Shown: positions 8,845 through 18,039, counted from the first letter of the stretch. The stretch: DNA of 64,000 nucleotides from Gemmobacter sp. (GCF_034676705.1 NZ_JAUCBS010000011.1:1-64000); one strand, 5' to 3'. The notes: generated by a model not told the origin, from the letters alone. Numbers and translations are program-made.

Positions 8845-9489
8845 ATGCGTAACGGTGAGACGGCGGGGAAACGGTGGCAGCTGCATTGGTCGTCGCGCTC
8901 GCCCTTTGCCCGCAAGGTGATGATCGGCGCCCATGAACTGGGGCTGGCCGGGGCCATCACCTGCGTTCCGGTCAAGGCGAACCCCTGGCTTCCCGACCCG
9001 GTGGTCATGGCGGTCAACCCGCTGGGCAAGGTGCCGGTGCTGCTGCTGGCGGACGGGGGCTGGCTTTATGACAGCTCGGTCATCCTGCAGTTTCTTGAAT
9101 CCGAGGCCGGGCGGACCGATCTGTTCGGCGGCACAAGATCCGGCCGTCTGGCCATCGAGGCGCGGCAGGCCTTTGCCGACGACCTGATCGGCAAGCTGCT
9201 GGCCCTGCTGGACGAAGGCTTCCGCCCGGACGGCGGTGCCGAGGCCGAGACGCGCAAGACCGTGCTGCGCCGCGTGATCCTTGCGGTGCTGGACCATCTG
9301 GATACCACCTTGCCCGAACTGCCCGGCAGCCCGCCGGATGCGGGCGACATCGCGACATTCTGCGCGCTGGAATATGCCGATTTCCGTTTCCCGGACCTGG
9401 CCTGGAAGGACCGCCGCCCACGGCTTGCCTCATGGCACCGCACCTTCCGCGCCCGGCCATCGGCCCGCGCGACCATGTTCGGCGAATGA
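8845..9489 (+). CDS. Glutathione S-transferase family protein
   Basis: A 214-residue protein with a thioredoxin-like N-terminal domain: the start of strand 1 and helix 1 reads LHWSSRSPFARKVMI, with a serine pair at the catalytic site, and NPLGKVPVLLL contains the cis-proline. An all-helical C-terminal domain follows. The ATG at 8845 has AGGGAGG about 7 bases upstream, so longer in-frame extensions are rejected. GSTs in aromatic catabolic clusters act as maleylpyruvate isomerases, dehalogenases or ether-cleaving enzymes; the exact reaction is unknown. Confidence 0.85.
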   Translation: MRNGETAGKRWQLHWSSRSPFARKVMIGAHELGLAGAITCVPVKANPWLPDPVVMAVNPLGKVPVLLLADGGWLYDSSVILQFLESEAGRTDLFGGTRSGRLAIEARQAFADDLIGKLLALLDEGFRPDGGAEAETRKTVLRRVILAVLDHLDTTLPELPGSPPDAGDIATFCALEYADFRFPDLAWKDRRPRLASWHRTFRARPSARATMFGE

Positions 9490-9520
9490 TCGCGCCCCCA
9501 GACATATCAGGAGCTGACCA

Positions 9521-10687
9521 ATGACCTTACCCCCCGCCTATGTCGTAGGGGCTTACGAACACCCGATCCGCGAAGCCGGCGGCAGGACGCTGGCCGAATT
9601 GCAGGCCGATGTCGCGCTTGGGGCGCTGACAGATGCCGGGCTTGATATCAAGGATGTCGACGGCTTCTTCTGCGGCCCCGATGCGCCCGGCACCGGGCCG
9701 CTGTCGATTGCGGACTACCTCAATCTCGATCTGCGCCATGTCGATACCACCAGCACCTCGGGTTCGTCCTACCTGATCCACATGGCCCATGCCCGGCAGG
9801 CGATCGCGGCGGGCAAATGCGATGTGGCGCTGATCACCCTGGCCGGCCGGCCCCGGTCGGAAGGGCTGGCCAAGGGGATCATGCCGCGGCTCGATACGCC
9901 CGACCAGCCGGATTACCAGTGGGAACATCCCTATGGGCTGGCGATCCTGGGCATGTATGCGATGGTCGCGCGCCGGCACATGTATGAATACGGCACCACC
10001 GCCGAACAGCTGGCCTGGATCAAGGTCGCCGCCTCGCACCATGCGCAGCACAATCCGCATGCGATGCTGCGCCAGCTTGTCACTGTCGACGAGGTGGTCA
10101 ACTCGCCCCTGGTGGCCGACCCGCTGCACCGGCTTGACTGCTGCATTGTCTCGGACGGTGGCGGCGCGCTGGTCCTGACCCGCCCGGAAATCGCCAAAAG
10201 CCTGAAGCGCCCGCTGGTCAAGGTGATCGGCACCGGCGAGGCTCCCAAGCATCAGGAAGGCGGCTATGCCAACGACCTGATCTCGGGCGCGGCCAAATCG
10301 GGCCGCATCGCCTATGAAGAGGCAGGCGTCACCCCGCAGGACATCGACTATGTCTCGGTGTATGACAGCTTCACCATCACCGCGCTGATCCAGCTTGAGG
10401 ATCTGGGATTCTGCGAAAAGGGGCAGGGGGGCCGTTTCGTGGCCGATGGCAACCTGATCTCGGGCGTCGGGAAGCTGCCGTTCAACACCGACGGCGGCGG
10501 GCTGTGTTCGAACCACCCTGGCAACCGGGGCTCGATGACCAAGGCGATCGAGGTGGTCCGCCAGCTGCGCGGCGAAGCGACGCCGCAAACCCAGGTCAAG
10601 GATTGCAGGCTGGGGCTGGCGAACGGCATCGGCGGTCAGCTTGGCGTGCGGCATGGCTCGGCGACCGTCATCATGGAAAGGGAATGA
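9521..10687 (+). CDS. Thiolase-fold acyl-CoA protein (SCP2-thiolase/Ltp2-like)
   Basis: A 388-residue thiolase-superfamily protein. The usual nucleophilic cysteine region is replaced by TSTSGSSYLIHMA (about residues 77-89), while the GGGLCSNHPGNRGS segment near residue 330 keeps the His loop and VYDSFT replaces the usual HDAF. Such cysteine-less thiolases, paired with a DUF35 protein, include acyl-CoA transferases of unknown substrate and the steroid side-chain retro-aldolase Ltp2. The partner gene follows after 2 bp. It probably cleaves a beta-hydroxy- or beta-keto-acyl-CoA in the pathway. Confidence 0.82.
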   Translation: MTLPPAYVVGAYEHPIREAGGRTLAELQADVALGALTDAGLDIKDVDGFFCGPDAPGTGPLSIADYLNLDLRHVDTTSTSGSSYLIHMAHARQAIAAGKCDVALITLAGRPRSEGLAKGIMPRLDTPDQPDYQWEHPYGLAILGMYAMVARRHMYEYGTTAEQLAWIKVAASHHAQHNPHAMLRQLVTVDEVVNSPLVADPLHRLDCCIVSDGGGALVLTRPEIAKSLKRPLVKVIGTGEAPKHQEGGYANDLISGAAKSGRIAYEEAGVTPQDIDYVSVYDSFTITALIQLEDLGFCEKGQGGRFVADGNLISGVGKLPFNTDGGGLCSNHPGNRGSMTKAIEVVRQLRGEATPQTQVKDCRLGLANGIGGQLGVRHGSATVIMERE

Positions 10688-10689
10688 CA

Positions 10690-11097
10690 ATGGCACATCG
10701 CAACATGATCGAGCCGGAACCGACCGAGGATTCCGCGCCGTTCTGGGCCGCCGCCAACGAGGGCCGGTTCCTGCTGCGCGTCTGTGCCGATTGCGGGGTG
10801 GCGCATTGGTATCCGCGGTCGCATTGCCCGTTCTGTTCATCGCGCAACGTCGAATGGCGCGAGGCTTCGGGCAAGGGCACGATCTACAGCTACACCCTGA
10901 TGCGCAAGGCAAAGCCCCCCTATGTGCTGACCTATGTCACGCTGGACGAAGGGCCGAAGATGCTGGTCAATATCGTCGACAGCGATTTTGACGCCATAAC
11001 TATCGGCGCCAGGGTCCATGCCACCTTCGGGGAAAAGACCGCCTCGGGCCGGACGGTGCCGATGTTCACCCTGACCACGGCGGAGGACCGCGCGTGA
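10690..11097 (+). CDS. DUF35 OB-fold/zinc-ribbon partner of the thiolase-fold protein
   Basis: A 135-residue protein: an N-terminal rubredoxin-like zinc ribbon with four cysteines (CADCG and CPFCS), then an OB-fold (GKGTIYSYTLM to the end). DUF35 proteins form stable complexes with SCP2-type thiolases and acyl-CoA hydratases and help bind the CoA substrate. It starts 2 bp after the thiolase stop, and its stop overlaps the next start by 4 bp, so it is translationally coupled. The zinc ribbon is intact here, unlike in the second pair at 20122. Confidence 0.88.
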   Translation: MAHRNMIEPEPTEDSAPFWAAANEGRFLLRVCADCGVAHWYPRSHCPFCSSRNVEWREASGKGTIYSYTLMRKAKPPYVLTYVTLDEGPKMLVNIVDSDFDAITIGARVHATFGEKTASGRTVPMFTLTTAEDRA

Positions 11098-11468
11098 GTG
11101 CCCAGGCCGAGATTGACGACATCACGCGCAATTTCTTTCGCAAGACGCTCTGGGCCATCGAAAGCAGCCCGGTGTGGGAGCGCGAGCGGATCACGCCGCT
11201 GATCGCGGAACATCTGCGCTATCAGGTCGCGCTGGAACAATCGGGGGCGCTGTTTGCCGCCGGTCCGCTGTTCGAGGGTGACGGGCCGCCGGTCTGCGGT
11301 CTCATCATCCTGCGCGGGGAAAGCGAAGACGAGGTCCGGCGCCTTGCCGATGCCGATCCGATGCATTCCAGCGGTGCGCGGCGCTACAAGCTGCGGCGCT
11401 GGCAGGTGAACGAGGGGCGCATCACCCTGACGCTCGATCTGTCGCGCAGCCGGGCGGATCTGCCATGA
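11094..11468 (+). CDS. YciI-like domain protein
   Basis: A 124-residue protein of the YciI/muconolactone-isomerase-like ferredoxin fold: a long N-terminal helix (ERITPLIAEHLRYQVALEQ), then SGALFAAGPL and a DADPMHSSGARRYKLRRWQVNEG segment typical of the family. Members act as small lyases or isomerases, often in aromatic or chlorinated-aromatic degradation. It overlaps both neighbours by 4 bp (ATGA), so it is part of the thiolase/DUF35 operon. Confidence 0.75.
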   Translation: MSAQAEIDDITRNFFRKTLWAIESSPVWERERITPLIAEHLRYQVALEQSGALFAAGPLFEGDGPPVCGLIILRGESEDEVRRLADADPMHSSGARRYKLRRWQVNEGRITLTLDLSRSRADLP

Positions 11469-12016
11469 GCGCGCCCCGCATCCAGGTCATCGTAGGCAGC
11501 GTGCGCGAGGGGCGCATCGGGCGCGCCGTGGCCGACTGGTTCACCGCCATCGCCAGCGCGCGCGGCGATCTGAGCTTTGAAACCGTCGATCTGCGCGACC
11601 ATCCCCTGCCGCTGTTTGACGAGCCGCACCATCCGCGGTCCGGGATCTATACCCGCGACACCACGCGGGCCTGGTCGCAGGTGATCGGCCGGGCCGACGG
11701 GTTTGTCTTCGTGACGCCGGAATACAACCACAGCTATCCGGCCTCGCTGAAGAATGCCATCGACTACCTGAACGCGGAATGGGCCGGAAAGCCCGCCGCC
11801 TTCATCAGCTATGGTGGCGTTTCGGCAGGCACCCGCGCGGTCGAGGCGCTGTTGCCGGTGCTGGCCTGTTTCGACATGCCGCTGGTGATGCAGCAGGTGA
11901 ACCTGCCCTTTGCCGGCCAGTCCATGACCGAGGGCCGCTTTGCGCCACCCCCGGTGCAGGAGACTTCGGCCCGTGCGCTGATCGACGCGCTGGCGGCCCG
12001 GCTGGCCGGTCGCTAA
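11465..12016 (+). CDS. NAD(P)H-dependent FMN reductase
   Basis: A 183-residue flavodoxin-fold protein. VIVGSVREGRIGRAVADWF is the phosphate-binding loop and TPEYNHSYPASLKNAIDYL the second FMN-contacting segment, the signature of the NADPH-dependent FMN reductase family. It could provide reduced FMN to a two-component oxygenase, for example the luciferase-like protein at 50174, or reduce a quinone intermediate. Last gene of its operon; the stop overlaps the convergent hydrolase stop by 4 bp. Confidence 0.87.
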   Translation: MSAPRIQVIVGSVREGRIGRAVADWFTAIASARGDLSFETVDLRDHPLPLFDEPHHPRSGIYTRDTTRAWSQVIGRADGFVFVTPEYNHSYPASLKNAIDYLNAEWAGKPAAFISYGGVSAGTRAVEALLPVLACFDMPLVMQQVNLPFAGQSMTEGRFAPPPVQETSARALIDALAARLAGR

Positions 12017-12789
12017 AGCCGCGACCGGATCAGCCCCGCCACGATCTCGGGCGTCTGAACGGCCATGAAGTGGCCGCTTTCGACGGTTTCGGTCGTGGCA
12101 TGCGTCAGCCGGGCAGCGTAGCCCCCGACAACCTCGGGGGTGCGCCGCTTGTCATGGCGCCCGGCCACCAGATGGACCGGACAGAGGATGCGCGGGGCAA
12201 GGCTGTCAAAGTCGGCCGCCGCAAGCATCCGCATGGTATGCGCATAGCCCTGCGGCACGCTGGACAGTTGCAACCCGAGAAACCGGGCGAAACGCTCGGG
12301 CCGGGTGCGCAGAACCTCGGGGTAGGCATCGGGCGCGGTGTCGGTCATCACGAAATGCCGCACGCCATCGGCCTCCAGACTGTCGGCCAGCGCCCGCACC
12401 CCCGGACGGCCCTGCGGCGGAACCCCGGTCGCTGGCGCCAAGCCGATCACCTGACGGCAGCGCGCCGGATGCGCGGCGGCAAAGGCCAGTGCAACGCCGC
12501 CGCCCACCGCCCCGCCCACCAGCGTGACGGGCGCATCTGCCCCGATATGATCCAGCAGCCCCGCCAGATCGCCGACCAGATCGTCAAGGCTCCAGCCGGT
12601 GGCGGGCTTTTCTGACAGGCCGAACCCCCGCAGGTCATAGCGCAGGATCCCCACCGTGTCCGGCAGCAGCGGGACCACCTCGTCCCAGCTGCCCAGTGTG
12701 CCGCCCATCTCGTGCACCAGCACCACCAGGGGCGGGGTCGGCCCGCTGACCTGATAGTGCAGGCTGACGCCGTTGACCTCGGCGAACAT
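12013..12789 (-). CDS. Alpha/beta hydrolase, 3-oxoadipate enol-lactonase-like
   Basis: A 258-residue alpha/beta hydrolase starting at the ATG at 12789 (MFAEVNGVSLHYQ). An HEMGG oxyanion region near residue 25 is followed by a charged DLRGFGLS stretch typical of PcaD-like enzymes. The nucleophile elbow appears as LVGGAVGGGVAL, with alanine where serine is expected, so activity as a classical serine hydrolase is doubtful. A late H (ESGHFMAVQ) matches the catalytic histidine. The start lies 1 bp past the stop of the upstream enoyl-CoA hydratase, so the pair is one transcription unit. Confidence 0.75.
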   Translation of the reverse strand: MFAEVNGVSLHYQVSGPTPPLVVLVHEMGGTLGSWDEVVPLLPDTVGILRYDLRGFGLSEKPATGWSLDDLVGDLAGLLDHIGADAPVTLVGGAVGGGVALAFAAAHPARCRQVIGLAPATGVPPQGRPGVRALADSLEADGVRHFVMTDTAPDAYPEVLRTRPERFARFLGLQLSSVPQGYAHTMRMLAAADFDSLAPRILCPVHLVAGRHDKRRTPEVVGGYAARLTHATTETVESGHFMAVQTPEIVAGLIRSRL

Positions 12790-12790
12790 C

Positions 12791-13564
12791 CTAGCGCCCC
12801 TTGTAATCCGGCTTGCGCTTTTCGGCAAAGGCGCGGCGGCCCTCGTCCCGGTCCTCGGTGCCGCGGATCAGACCCCAGGTGTAGCGTTCCAGCCGCAGGC
12901 CCGAGGCAAGCGGCAGATCCAGCCCGTCCTTGGCCACTTTCTTGATCGCCCGCACTGACAGCGGCGCATTGCCGGCGATCTTTTCAGCGATCGCTTCGGC
13001 TTCGGCCAGCAGGTTTTCATGCGGGACGATCTTGGCCACCAGCCCCAGCCGCAACGCCTCGTCAGCAGGAATGATCTCGGCGGTCAGCATCATGTACATG
13101 GCGTTGGAATAGCCGATCTGGCGCGGCAGCAGCTGCGTGCCGCCCCCCCCCGGCATCGAGCCGATCCGCGCCTCGGTCAGCCCGAACCGCGCCTTGTCCG
13201 ACGCGATGCGGATATCGGCGCACAGCGCAAGTTCCAGCCCGCCGCCGACGGCGATACCGTTGATGGCGCAGATCACCGGCTTTTCGGTGCCGATCCGTAG
13301 CTCGGATTCCTCTTCGCCGCGCCCGAATTCGCCTTCGACGAAACTGTGCTGCACGGCCAGCGTCTTTTTCAGATCCGCCCCGGCGCAAAAGGCCCGCTCG
13401 CCCGCGGCGGTCAGGATGACGACACGAACCGAATTGTCCATCTGGCAGTCATGGAAGGCGTCGGTCAGTTCCTTCATGGTCTCGGGATCAAGCGAGTTCA
13501 TCGCCTCGGGGCGATTGAGCATGATCGTCGCGACATTGTTCTTCTTGGTGAAAACGATGGCCAA
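12791..13564 (-). CDS. Enoyl-CoA hydratase/isomerase family protein
   Basis: A 257-residue crotonase-fold protein. The oxyanion-hole segments are AFCAGADLKK (about 58-67) and INGIAVGGGLEL (about 101-112), and the active-site strand is FGLTEARIGSMPGGGGTQ. By eye alignment E131 keeps the first catalytic glutamate of hydratases, but the second position is Y157 (SNAMYMMLT), so it may be an isomerase or hydrolase and not a classical hydratase. It heads a two-gene leftward unit, divergent from the CoA-transferase operon. Confidence 0.87.
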   Translation of the reverse strand: MAIVFTKKNNVATIMLNRPEAMNSLDPETMKELTDAFHDCQMDNSVRVVILTAAGERAFCAGADLKKTLAVQHSFVEGEFGRGEEESELRIGTEKPVICAINGIAVGGGLELALCADIRIASDKARFGLTEARIGSMPGGGGTQLLPRQIGYSNAMYMMLTAEIIPADEALRLGLVAKIVPHENLLAEAEAIAEKIAGNAPLSVRAIKKVAKDGLDLPLASGLRLERYTWGLIRGTEDRDEGRRAFAEKRKPDYKGR

Positions 13565-13857
13565 ACCTGACCTCCCTTGCAGTTGCCGGGCGCGCGGTCA
13601 TGTGCGCCCCGATGCCATTGTGTTTCCGCTTTGCAGGCGCCGCGGCAAGGCAAGCTTTGGCACGGCGCATTGAGAAAAAGGAAACGACCGCCCAAGCAAG
13701 GTCGATGTGGAATGTGAGAGATTGTCAAAGCCTTGAAAGTTTTTGGCGCGTTGACCGTCTGACCCCCCCTGCGGATATTTGCGAGGAAAAGACACGCCCC
13801 GGACGCACTGGCCCCGCCTGTGCCGCCCGTTCCCCCGCAACCGGAGAAAGGTCCGCG

Positions 13858-14802
13858 ATGGCACCCCTGCAAGGCTTGCGAATTCTGGAAACGGCACCCG
13901 CGAACACGCCGCGGTGCCTGCTTCAGTGCATTGCGATGACGGGCCGCGTTGCCGCCGACTTCGGTGCCGATGTCCGCGTGGCCCGCGGCATGCGCGACAG
14001 CTTCAGCGCGGCCGAACAGGCCTTTCTGGACCACGGCAAACTGCCGGCCGAGCCGGGAGATACGGCCGCGCCCGACGTCATCCTTGGCACCAGCGACAAC
14101 CTGATGACGGCGCGGGTGCGCGTGCTGTTCAGCGCCATCGCCGGCCAGTCCGACCTTCCGGTCACCGAATTCACCGTGATGGCCCGTTCCGGCCTGCTGG
14201 ACATCGTTGGCGAGCCAGGGCGCGAGCCGCTCAAGCTTTCGGGGCACCAGCTGGCCTATGCGACGGGTCTTGTCGGCTATACGGCCATGCTGGCCGGGCT
14301 GGGGCGCGACGTGCCTTCGACCCTGGATCTGTCGATGATGGAAACCTCGGTCTGGCTGAACTGGAAATCCGCCGCGGTGGCCAAGATGTCGGGCAGCGCC
14401 TCGCATCGCAAGGGCTCGGGCGCCGAATGGCAGGCGGTGCGCTGCGCCGATGGCTATGTGGCGCTGGTCTATGAAGATGCCGACTGGCCGGCGATCGTCG
14501 CGCTGACCGGCTCGACGCGGCTGGCCGATCCGGCCTTTGCGACCAAGGAGGGCCGCGCCGCCAGCGTGCCCGAAATCGCGCGCGAGATCGAGGCGGGGCT
14601 ATTGTCGCGCACCCGCGCCGAGCTGCGCGACATCGCGCTTGCCAGGCGCCTGCCGTTCGGCCCGATCTGGAGCGTCGACGATCTTCCCGCCGATCGCCAC
14701 ATGCTTGCCCGCAATTTCTTTGAAACCGTCGACGGACGCACCCTCCCGCGCGCGCCGGTGCTGTGGAACGGACAGCCCCCGGCTGCCACAACTGAAGGCT
14801 GA
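13858..14802 (+). CDS. Family III CoA-transferase, non-catalytic-looking subunit
   Basis: A 314-residue CaiB/BaiF-family protein, shorter than the usual 380-400 residues. The N-terminal CoA-binding domain is reduced and the catalytic aspartate region reads KLSGHQLAYATG, with His where family III enzymes have Asp. It precedes a full-length CaiB/BaiF gene by 6 bp, which suggests a two-subunit transferase, as known for benzylsuccinate CoA-transferase BbsEF and some steroid and aromatic pathways. The ATG at 13858 follows a GGAGAAAGG ribosome site. Confidence 0.8.
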   Translation: MAPLQGLRILETAPANTPRCLLQCIAMTGRVAADFGADVRVARGMRDSFSAAEQAFLDHGKLPAEPGDTAAPDVILGTSDNLMTARVRVLFSAIAGQSDLPVTEFTVMARSGLLDIVGEPGREPLKLSGHQLAYATGLVGYTAMLAGLGRDVPSTLDLSMMETSVWLNWKSAAVAKMSGSASHRKGSGAEWQAVRCADGYVALVYEDADWPAIVALTGSTRLADPAFATKEGRAASVPEIAREIEAGLLSRTRAELRDIALARRLPFGPIWSVDDLPADRHMLARNFFETVDGRTLPRAPVLWNGQPPAATTEG

Positions 14803-14808
14803 AGGCAG

Positions 14809-15957
14809 ATGAGCAGCATGAAATCCTGCCGGGTTCTCGATCTTGGCATCATCACCGCGGGTGCCGGAACCTCGGCCGTGCTTTCCGATCTTGGTGCCGA
14901 GGTGATCAAGATCGAAAGCCCGACCTATCGCGATCCCTTCCGGGTCTGGCCCGGCGTTCCGCAGAAAGAGCCGACGGCCAACCCGATCTCGCCCTTCTTC
15001 CGCGCGACGAACCGGGGCAAGAAGAACATCGGCCTCAATCTCAAGGATCCGCGCGGTCGGGCGATTTTCCTGCAACTGGTGGACAAGGCCGATATCGTGG
15101 TCGAGAATTTCCGCCGCGGCGTGCTGGACCGGCTGGGTCTGGGGTTCGAGACGCTGAAGCAGGTCAACCCCGACATCATCCTAGCCTCGGTTTCAAGCCA
15201 GGGCGAATTCGGCCCCGACCGCGATTATGTCTCGTTCGGCTCGACGCTCGAGGCAGTGGGCGGGCTGGCGGATTCGACCGGCTATCGCGGCGGCCCGCCG
15301 ATCATCACCGGGCGCGAGCTGAACTTTCCCGACCAGATCGCGGTTGTCTATGCTGCGGGCGCGATCCTGACGGCCTGGCAGGGCCGCAGGGCAGGGCGCG
15401 GCGCGGTCCATCTGGATCTGTCGCAGCGCGAGCTGACCAGCTTTCTGTGCGGCGAGATGTTTGCCGGGGATCGCCCGGCCCGCGACGGTAATGCCGATGC
15501 GCGCTATCCGGGGCAGGGGTGCTATCTGTGCCGCGACGGCATGTGGATCGCCCTGTCGCCGCTGCCGGGCGAGGCGGCACGGCTGTGCGGCGACGGGTCT
15601 GCGCCGCTGACGGACAGGCTGGGCCGCTGGGCCGCCGGCCATGACAGCGCCGCCGCGCTTGCCATGGCCCGCGCGGCCGGGATCGCGGCTGCGCCGGTAT
15701 CGGACGGGCTGGACCTTTTGCGGCTGGGCGACGAATGGCGCGGCGCCGTCATCACCGCGCCGGACGGGATGATCCTCAAGGGGATGCCCTTTACCTGCCG
15801 CGAAGAAGCCTTCACCGTATCGACCGAGGCGGCAGAGTTCGGGGCGGATACCGCCGAGGTTCTGAGCTCGCTTGCCGGGCTTGGCCAGGACGCGCTGGAC
15901 ACGCTTGCCGCCGAGGGGGTGATCGCGCTGCCCGCCCGCGAGACAGCGGAAGGCTAG
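14809..15957 (+). CDS. Family III (CaiB/BaiF) CoA-transferase, catalytic subunit
   Basis: A 382-residue protein with the complete N-terminal pattern of the family (LGIITAGAGTSAVLSDLGAEVIKIE; ATNRGKKNIGLNLKDPRGR). D175 in NFPDQIAVVYAAG aligns with the catalytic aspartate that forms the acyl anhydride and CoA-thioester intermediates. It should move CoA from a donor acyl-CoA to the pathway acid. It lies 6 bp behind its shorter partner and 22 bp before the MmgE/PrpD gene. Confidence 0.88.
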   Translation: MSSMKSCRVLDLGIITAGAGTSAVLSDLGAEVIKIESPTYRDPFRVWPGVPQKEPTANPISPFFRATNRGKKNIGLNLKDPRGRAIFLQLVDKADIVVENFRRGVLDRLGLGFETLKQVNPDIILASVSSQGEFGPDRDYVSFGSTLEAVGGLADSTGYRGGPPIITGRELNFPDQIAVVYAAGAILTAWQGRRAGRGAVHLDLSQRELTSFLCGEMFAGDRPARDGNADARYPGQGCYLCRDGMWIALSPLPGEAARLCGDGSAPLTDRLGRWAAGHDSAAALAMARAAGIAAAPVSDGLDLLRLGDEWRGAVITAPDGMILKGMPFTCREEAFTVSTEAAEFGADTAEVLSSLAGLGQDALDTLAAEGVIALPARETAEG

Positions 15958-15979
15958 GGCGATGAGGGGGGAAAGAGTC

Positions 15980-17371
15980 ATGCCTTTGGCGGCACAACTT
16001 GCCGAACGCGCGACAGGCATCCGTTGGCGCGACCTGCCGGATGGCGCGGCGCAAACCGCCTGCACCGGCTTTGCCGATTATGGCGCTTGCCTGTTCCTGG
16101 GCCTGGCCGAGCCGGTCAACACCGGCTTGCGCAAGGTCTTTGGGCCCGTTGGGGGCGGGGCATCGCTATATTTCTCGCATGACCTGTGCGATCCGGCAGT
16201 GGCCGCCATGCTGAACTCGGCGGCGGCCCATGCGTCCAACATCGACGACAATGCGCTCAAGGGCAGCCATGTCTCGTCCGTGCTGGCCCCCGCGATTCTG
16301 GCCGAGGCCGAGCGGATCGGGGCCAGCGGCCGCGCCTGCGTCACCGCCTATGTCGCCGGATACGAGACATGGGCCAGCCTGGTCGCGGTCGAGGCGGATT
16401 CCTACAATGCCGCCGGCTGGCACCAGACCACCGCCCTTGCGCCGCTGGCCGTTGCTGCGGCGGTGGCCAATCTGACCGGGATGACGGCGGCTGACACCGC
16501 GCAGGCGATCGGCATTGCCGCGTCGATGACCGGCGGGCTGGTGGCGAACTTCAACGGCTTCGTGAAGCCGATGCAGGTCGGCCGCGCGGCACGCGCGGGG
16601 ATCGAGGCGGCGGCGCTGGCGCGCAACGGCTTCATCTCGTCCCCGCTGGTGCTGGAGGGCACGGGCGGCCTGTTTGCCGCGCTGTCGCCCAAGCAGAACT
16701 GGTCGCTTGACCGGATCGGGTCCGGCGAATGGCAGATCTGCGCGCAGGGGCTGAACCTAAAGCAATACCCAAATGCCGCCACCAACCACCGGGCGCTGGA
16801 TGGCATGGCCGAGCTGATCGCCACGCATGACATCCGTCCTGCCGATGTCGCCCGGATCGTGGTGCCGATCACCCGCCACCAGCACGAGGTCATCCGCTCT
16901 CGCCTGCCGGACCCACCAGCCCGCGCACCGCTGCTGATGATCGAACCCGCCCTTGCGGCGCTGCTGTTCGGCCGGCGGCTCGCTGCCCGCGACCTGCTGC
17001 CCGAGGCCATCGACCGCCCGGACCGGGCCGCCCTGGCGGCACGGGTCGCGATCGAGGTGATCGACGCGCCCGACGAGGATCGGGCGCCGAACCTTGGCTA
17101 CCGATCGGATCTGCAGGTGACGCTGACGACTGGTGAGACGCTTGTCGCCACGCCCTCGCCGGTTGCGCTTGGCCATTTCACCGCGCCGTTCACCCGCGCG
17201 CAGCTCAACGCGAAATTCACCGGCGCCGCCATAGGTGCAGGCCTGTCCAACGGCGCCGGGGCACTGTTCGAGGCGCTTGCCGATCTTGCCACACTCGACA
17301 GCGTTGCCGCGCTTCCGCGCTATGACGCCCATTACCGAAACGACGAACGAACGGACGGAACACGATGCTGA
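15980..17371 (+). CDS. MmgE/PrpD family protein
   Basis: A 463-residue protein with the MmgE/PrpD pattern: an N-terminal helical domain with HASNIDDNA and AGYETWASL (about residues 80-145), GWHQTTALAPLAVAAAVA, and a C-terminal alpha/beta domain. The family includes 2-methylcitrate dehydratase and cis-aconitate decarboxylase, so a dehydratase or decarboxylase on a polycarboxylate or CoA-derived acid is likely. The start at 15980 fits the purine-rich site just upstream better than the ATG at 15962. The stop overlaps the next start by 7 bp. Confidence 0.85.
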   Translation: MPLAAQLAERATGIRWRDLPDGAAQTACTGFADYGACLFLGLAEPVNTGLRKVFGPVGGGASLYFSHDLCDPAVAAMLNSAAAHASNIDDNALKGSHVSSVLAPAILAEAERIGASGRACVTAYVAGYETWASLVAVEADSYNAAGWHQTTALAPLAVAAAVANLTGMTAADTAQAIGIAASMTGGLVANFNGFVKPMQVGRAARAGIEAAALARNGFISSPLVLEGTGGLFAALSPKQNWSLDRIGSGEWQICAQGLNLKQYPNAATNHRALDGMAELIATHDIRPADVARIVVPITRHQHEVIRSRLPDPPARAPLLMIEPALAALLFGRRLAARDLLPEAIDRPDRAALAARVAIEVIDAPDEDRAPNLGYRSDLQVTLTTGETLVATPSPVALGHFTAPFTRAQLNAKFTGAAIGAGLSNGAGALFEALADLATLDSVAALPRYDAHYRNDERTDGTRC

Positions 17372-18039
17372 ACAAGCAGGTCGCCAGCGCCGCCGAGGCG
17401 CTGAAGGACGTAAAGGACGGATCGACCGTCCTGCTGGGCGGGTTCGGGATGGTCGGCCACCCGATGCACCTGATCGAGGGGCTTCTCGAACAGGGGGCAA
17501 CGGATCTGACCGTCGTCGCCAACAATGCCGGCAACGGGCGCACTGCCTTGCCCCGGCTGATGGAGGCGGGGCGGGTGCGCAAGCTGATCTGCAGCTTCCC
17601 GCGCACCGCCGAGGTGTTTTCCCGGCTGTATGCCGCCGGCAAGCTGGAGCTTGAGATCGTGCCGCAAGGCACGCTGGCCGAACGGCTGCGCGCGGCCGGG
17701 GCGGGGATCGGCGGCTTCTACACCCGCACCGCCGTTGGCACGCTGCTGGCCGAGGGCAAGGAAAGCAAGATCATCGACGGCGAGGAATACCTTCTTGAAA
17801 AGCCCCTGCACGGCGATGTCGCGCTGGTCGAGGCCTGGCAGGCCGACCGCTGGGGCAACCTGACCTACCGCACCACAGGGCGGAACTTCAACCCGGTGGT
17901 GGCCACGGCCGGCAAGCTGACCGTCGCCCAGGCGCAGCACATCGTGCCGCTGGGCGAGCTGAACCCCGACCATATCGTCACCCCCTCCATCTTCGTCGAC
18001 CATGTCGTGCATGTGCCCTATGGCGATCCGCACTGGTGA
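17365..18039 (+). CDS. Family I CoA-transferase, subunit A
   Basis: A 224-residue alpha subunit of a 3-oxoacid CoA-transferase. It has the LKDVKDGSTVLLGGFGMVGHP start, GTLAERLRAAGAGIGGFYTRTAVGT in the middle and LVEAWQADRWGNLTYR near residue 155, all diagnostic of the PcaI/AtoD/ScoA group. It forms a heterodimer with the product of the next gene. The reaction is CoA exchange, probably succinyl-CoA or acetyl-CoA against the pathway acid. Confidence 0.92.
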   Translation: MLNKQVASAAEALKDVKDGSTVLLGGFGMVGHPMHLIEGLLEQGATDLTVVANNAGNGRTALPRLMEAGRVRKLICSFPRTAEVFSRLYAAGKLELEIVPQGTLAERLRAAGAGIGGFYTRTAVGTLLAEGKESKIIDGEEYLLEKPLHGDVALVEAWQADRWGNLTYRTTGRNFNPVVATAGKLTVAQAQHIVPLGELNPDHIVTPSIFVDHVVHVPYGDPHW

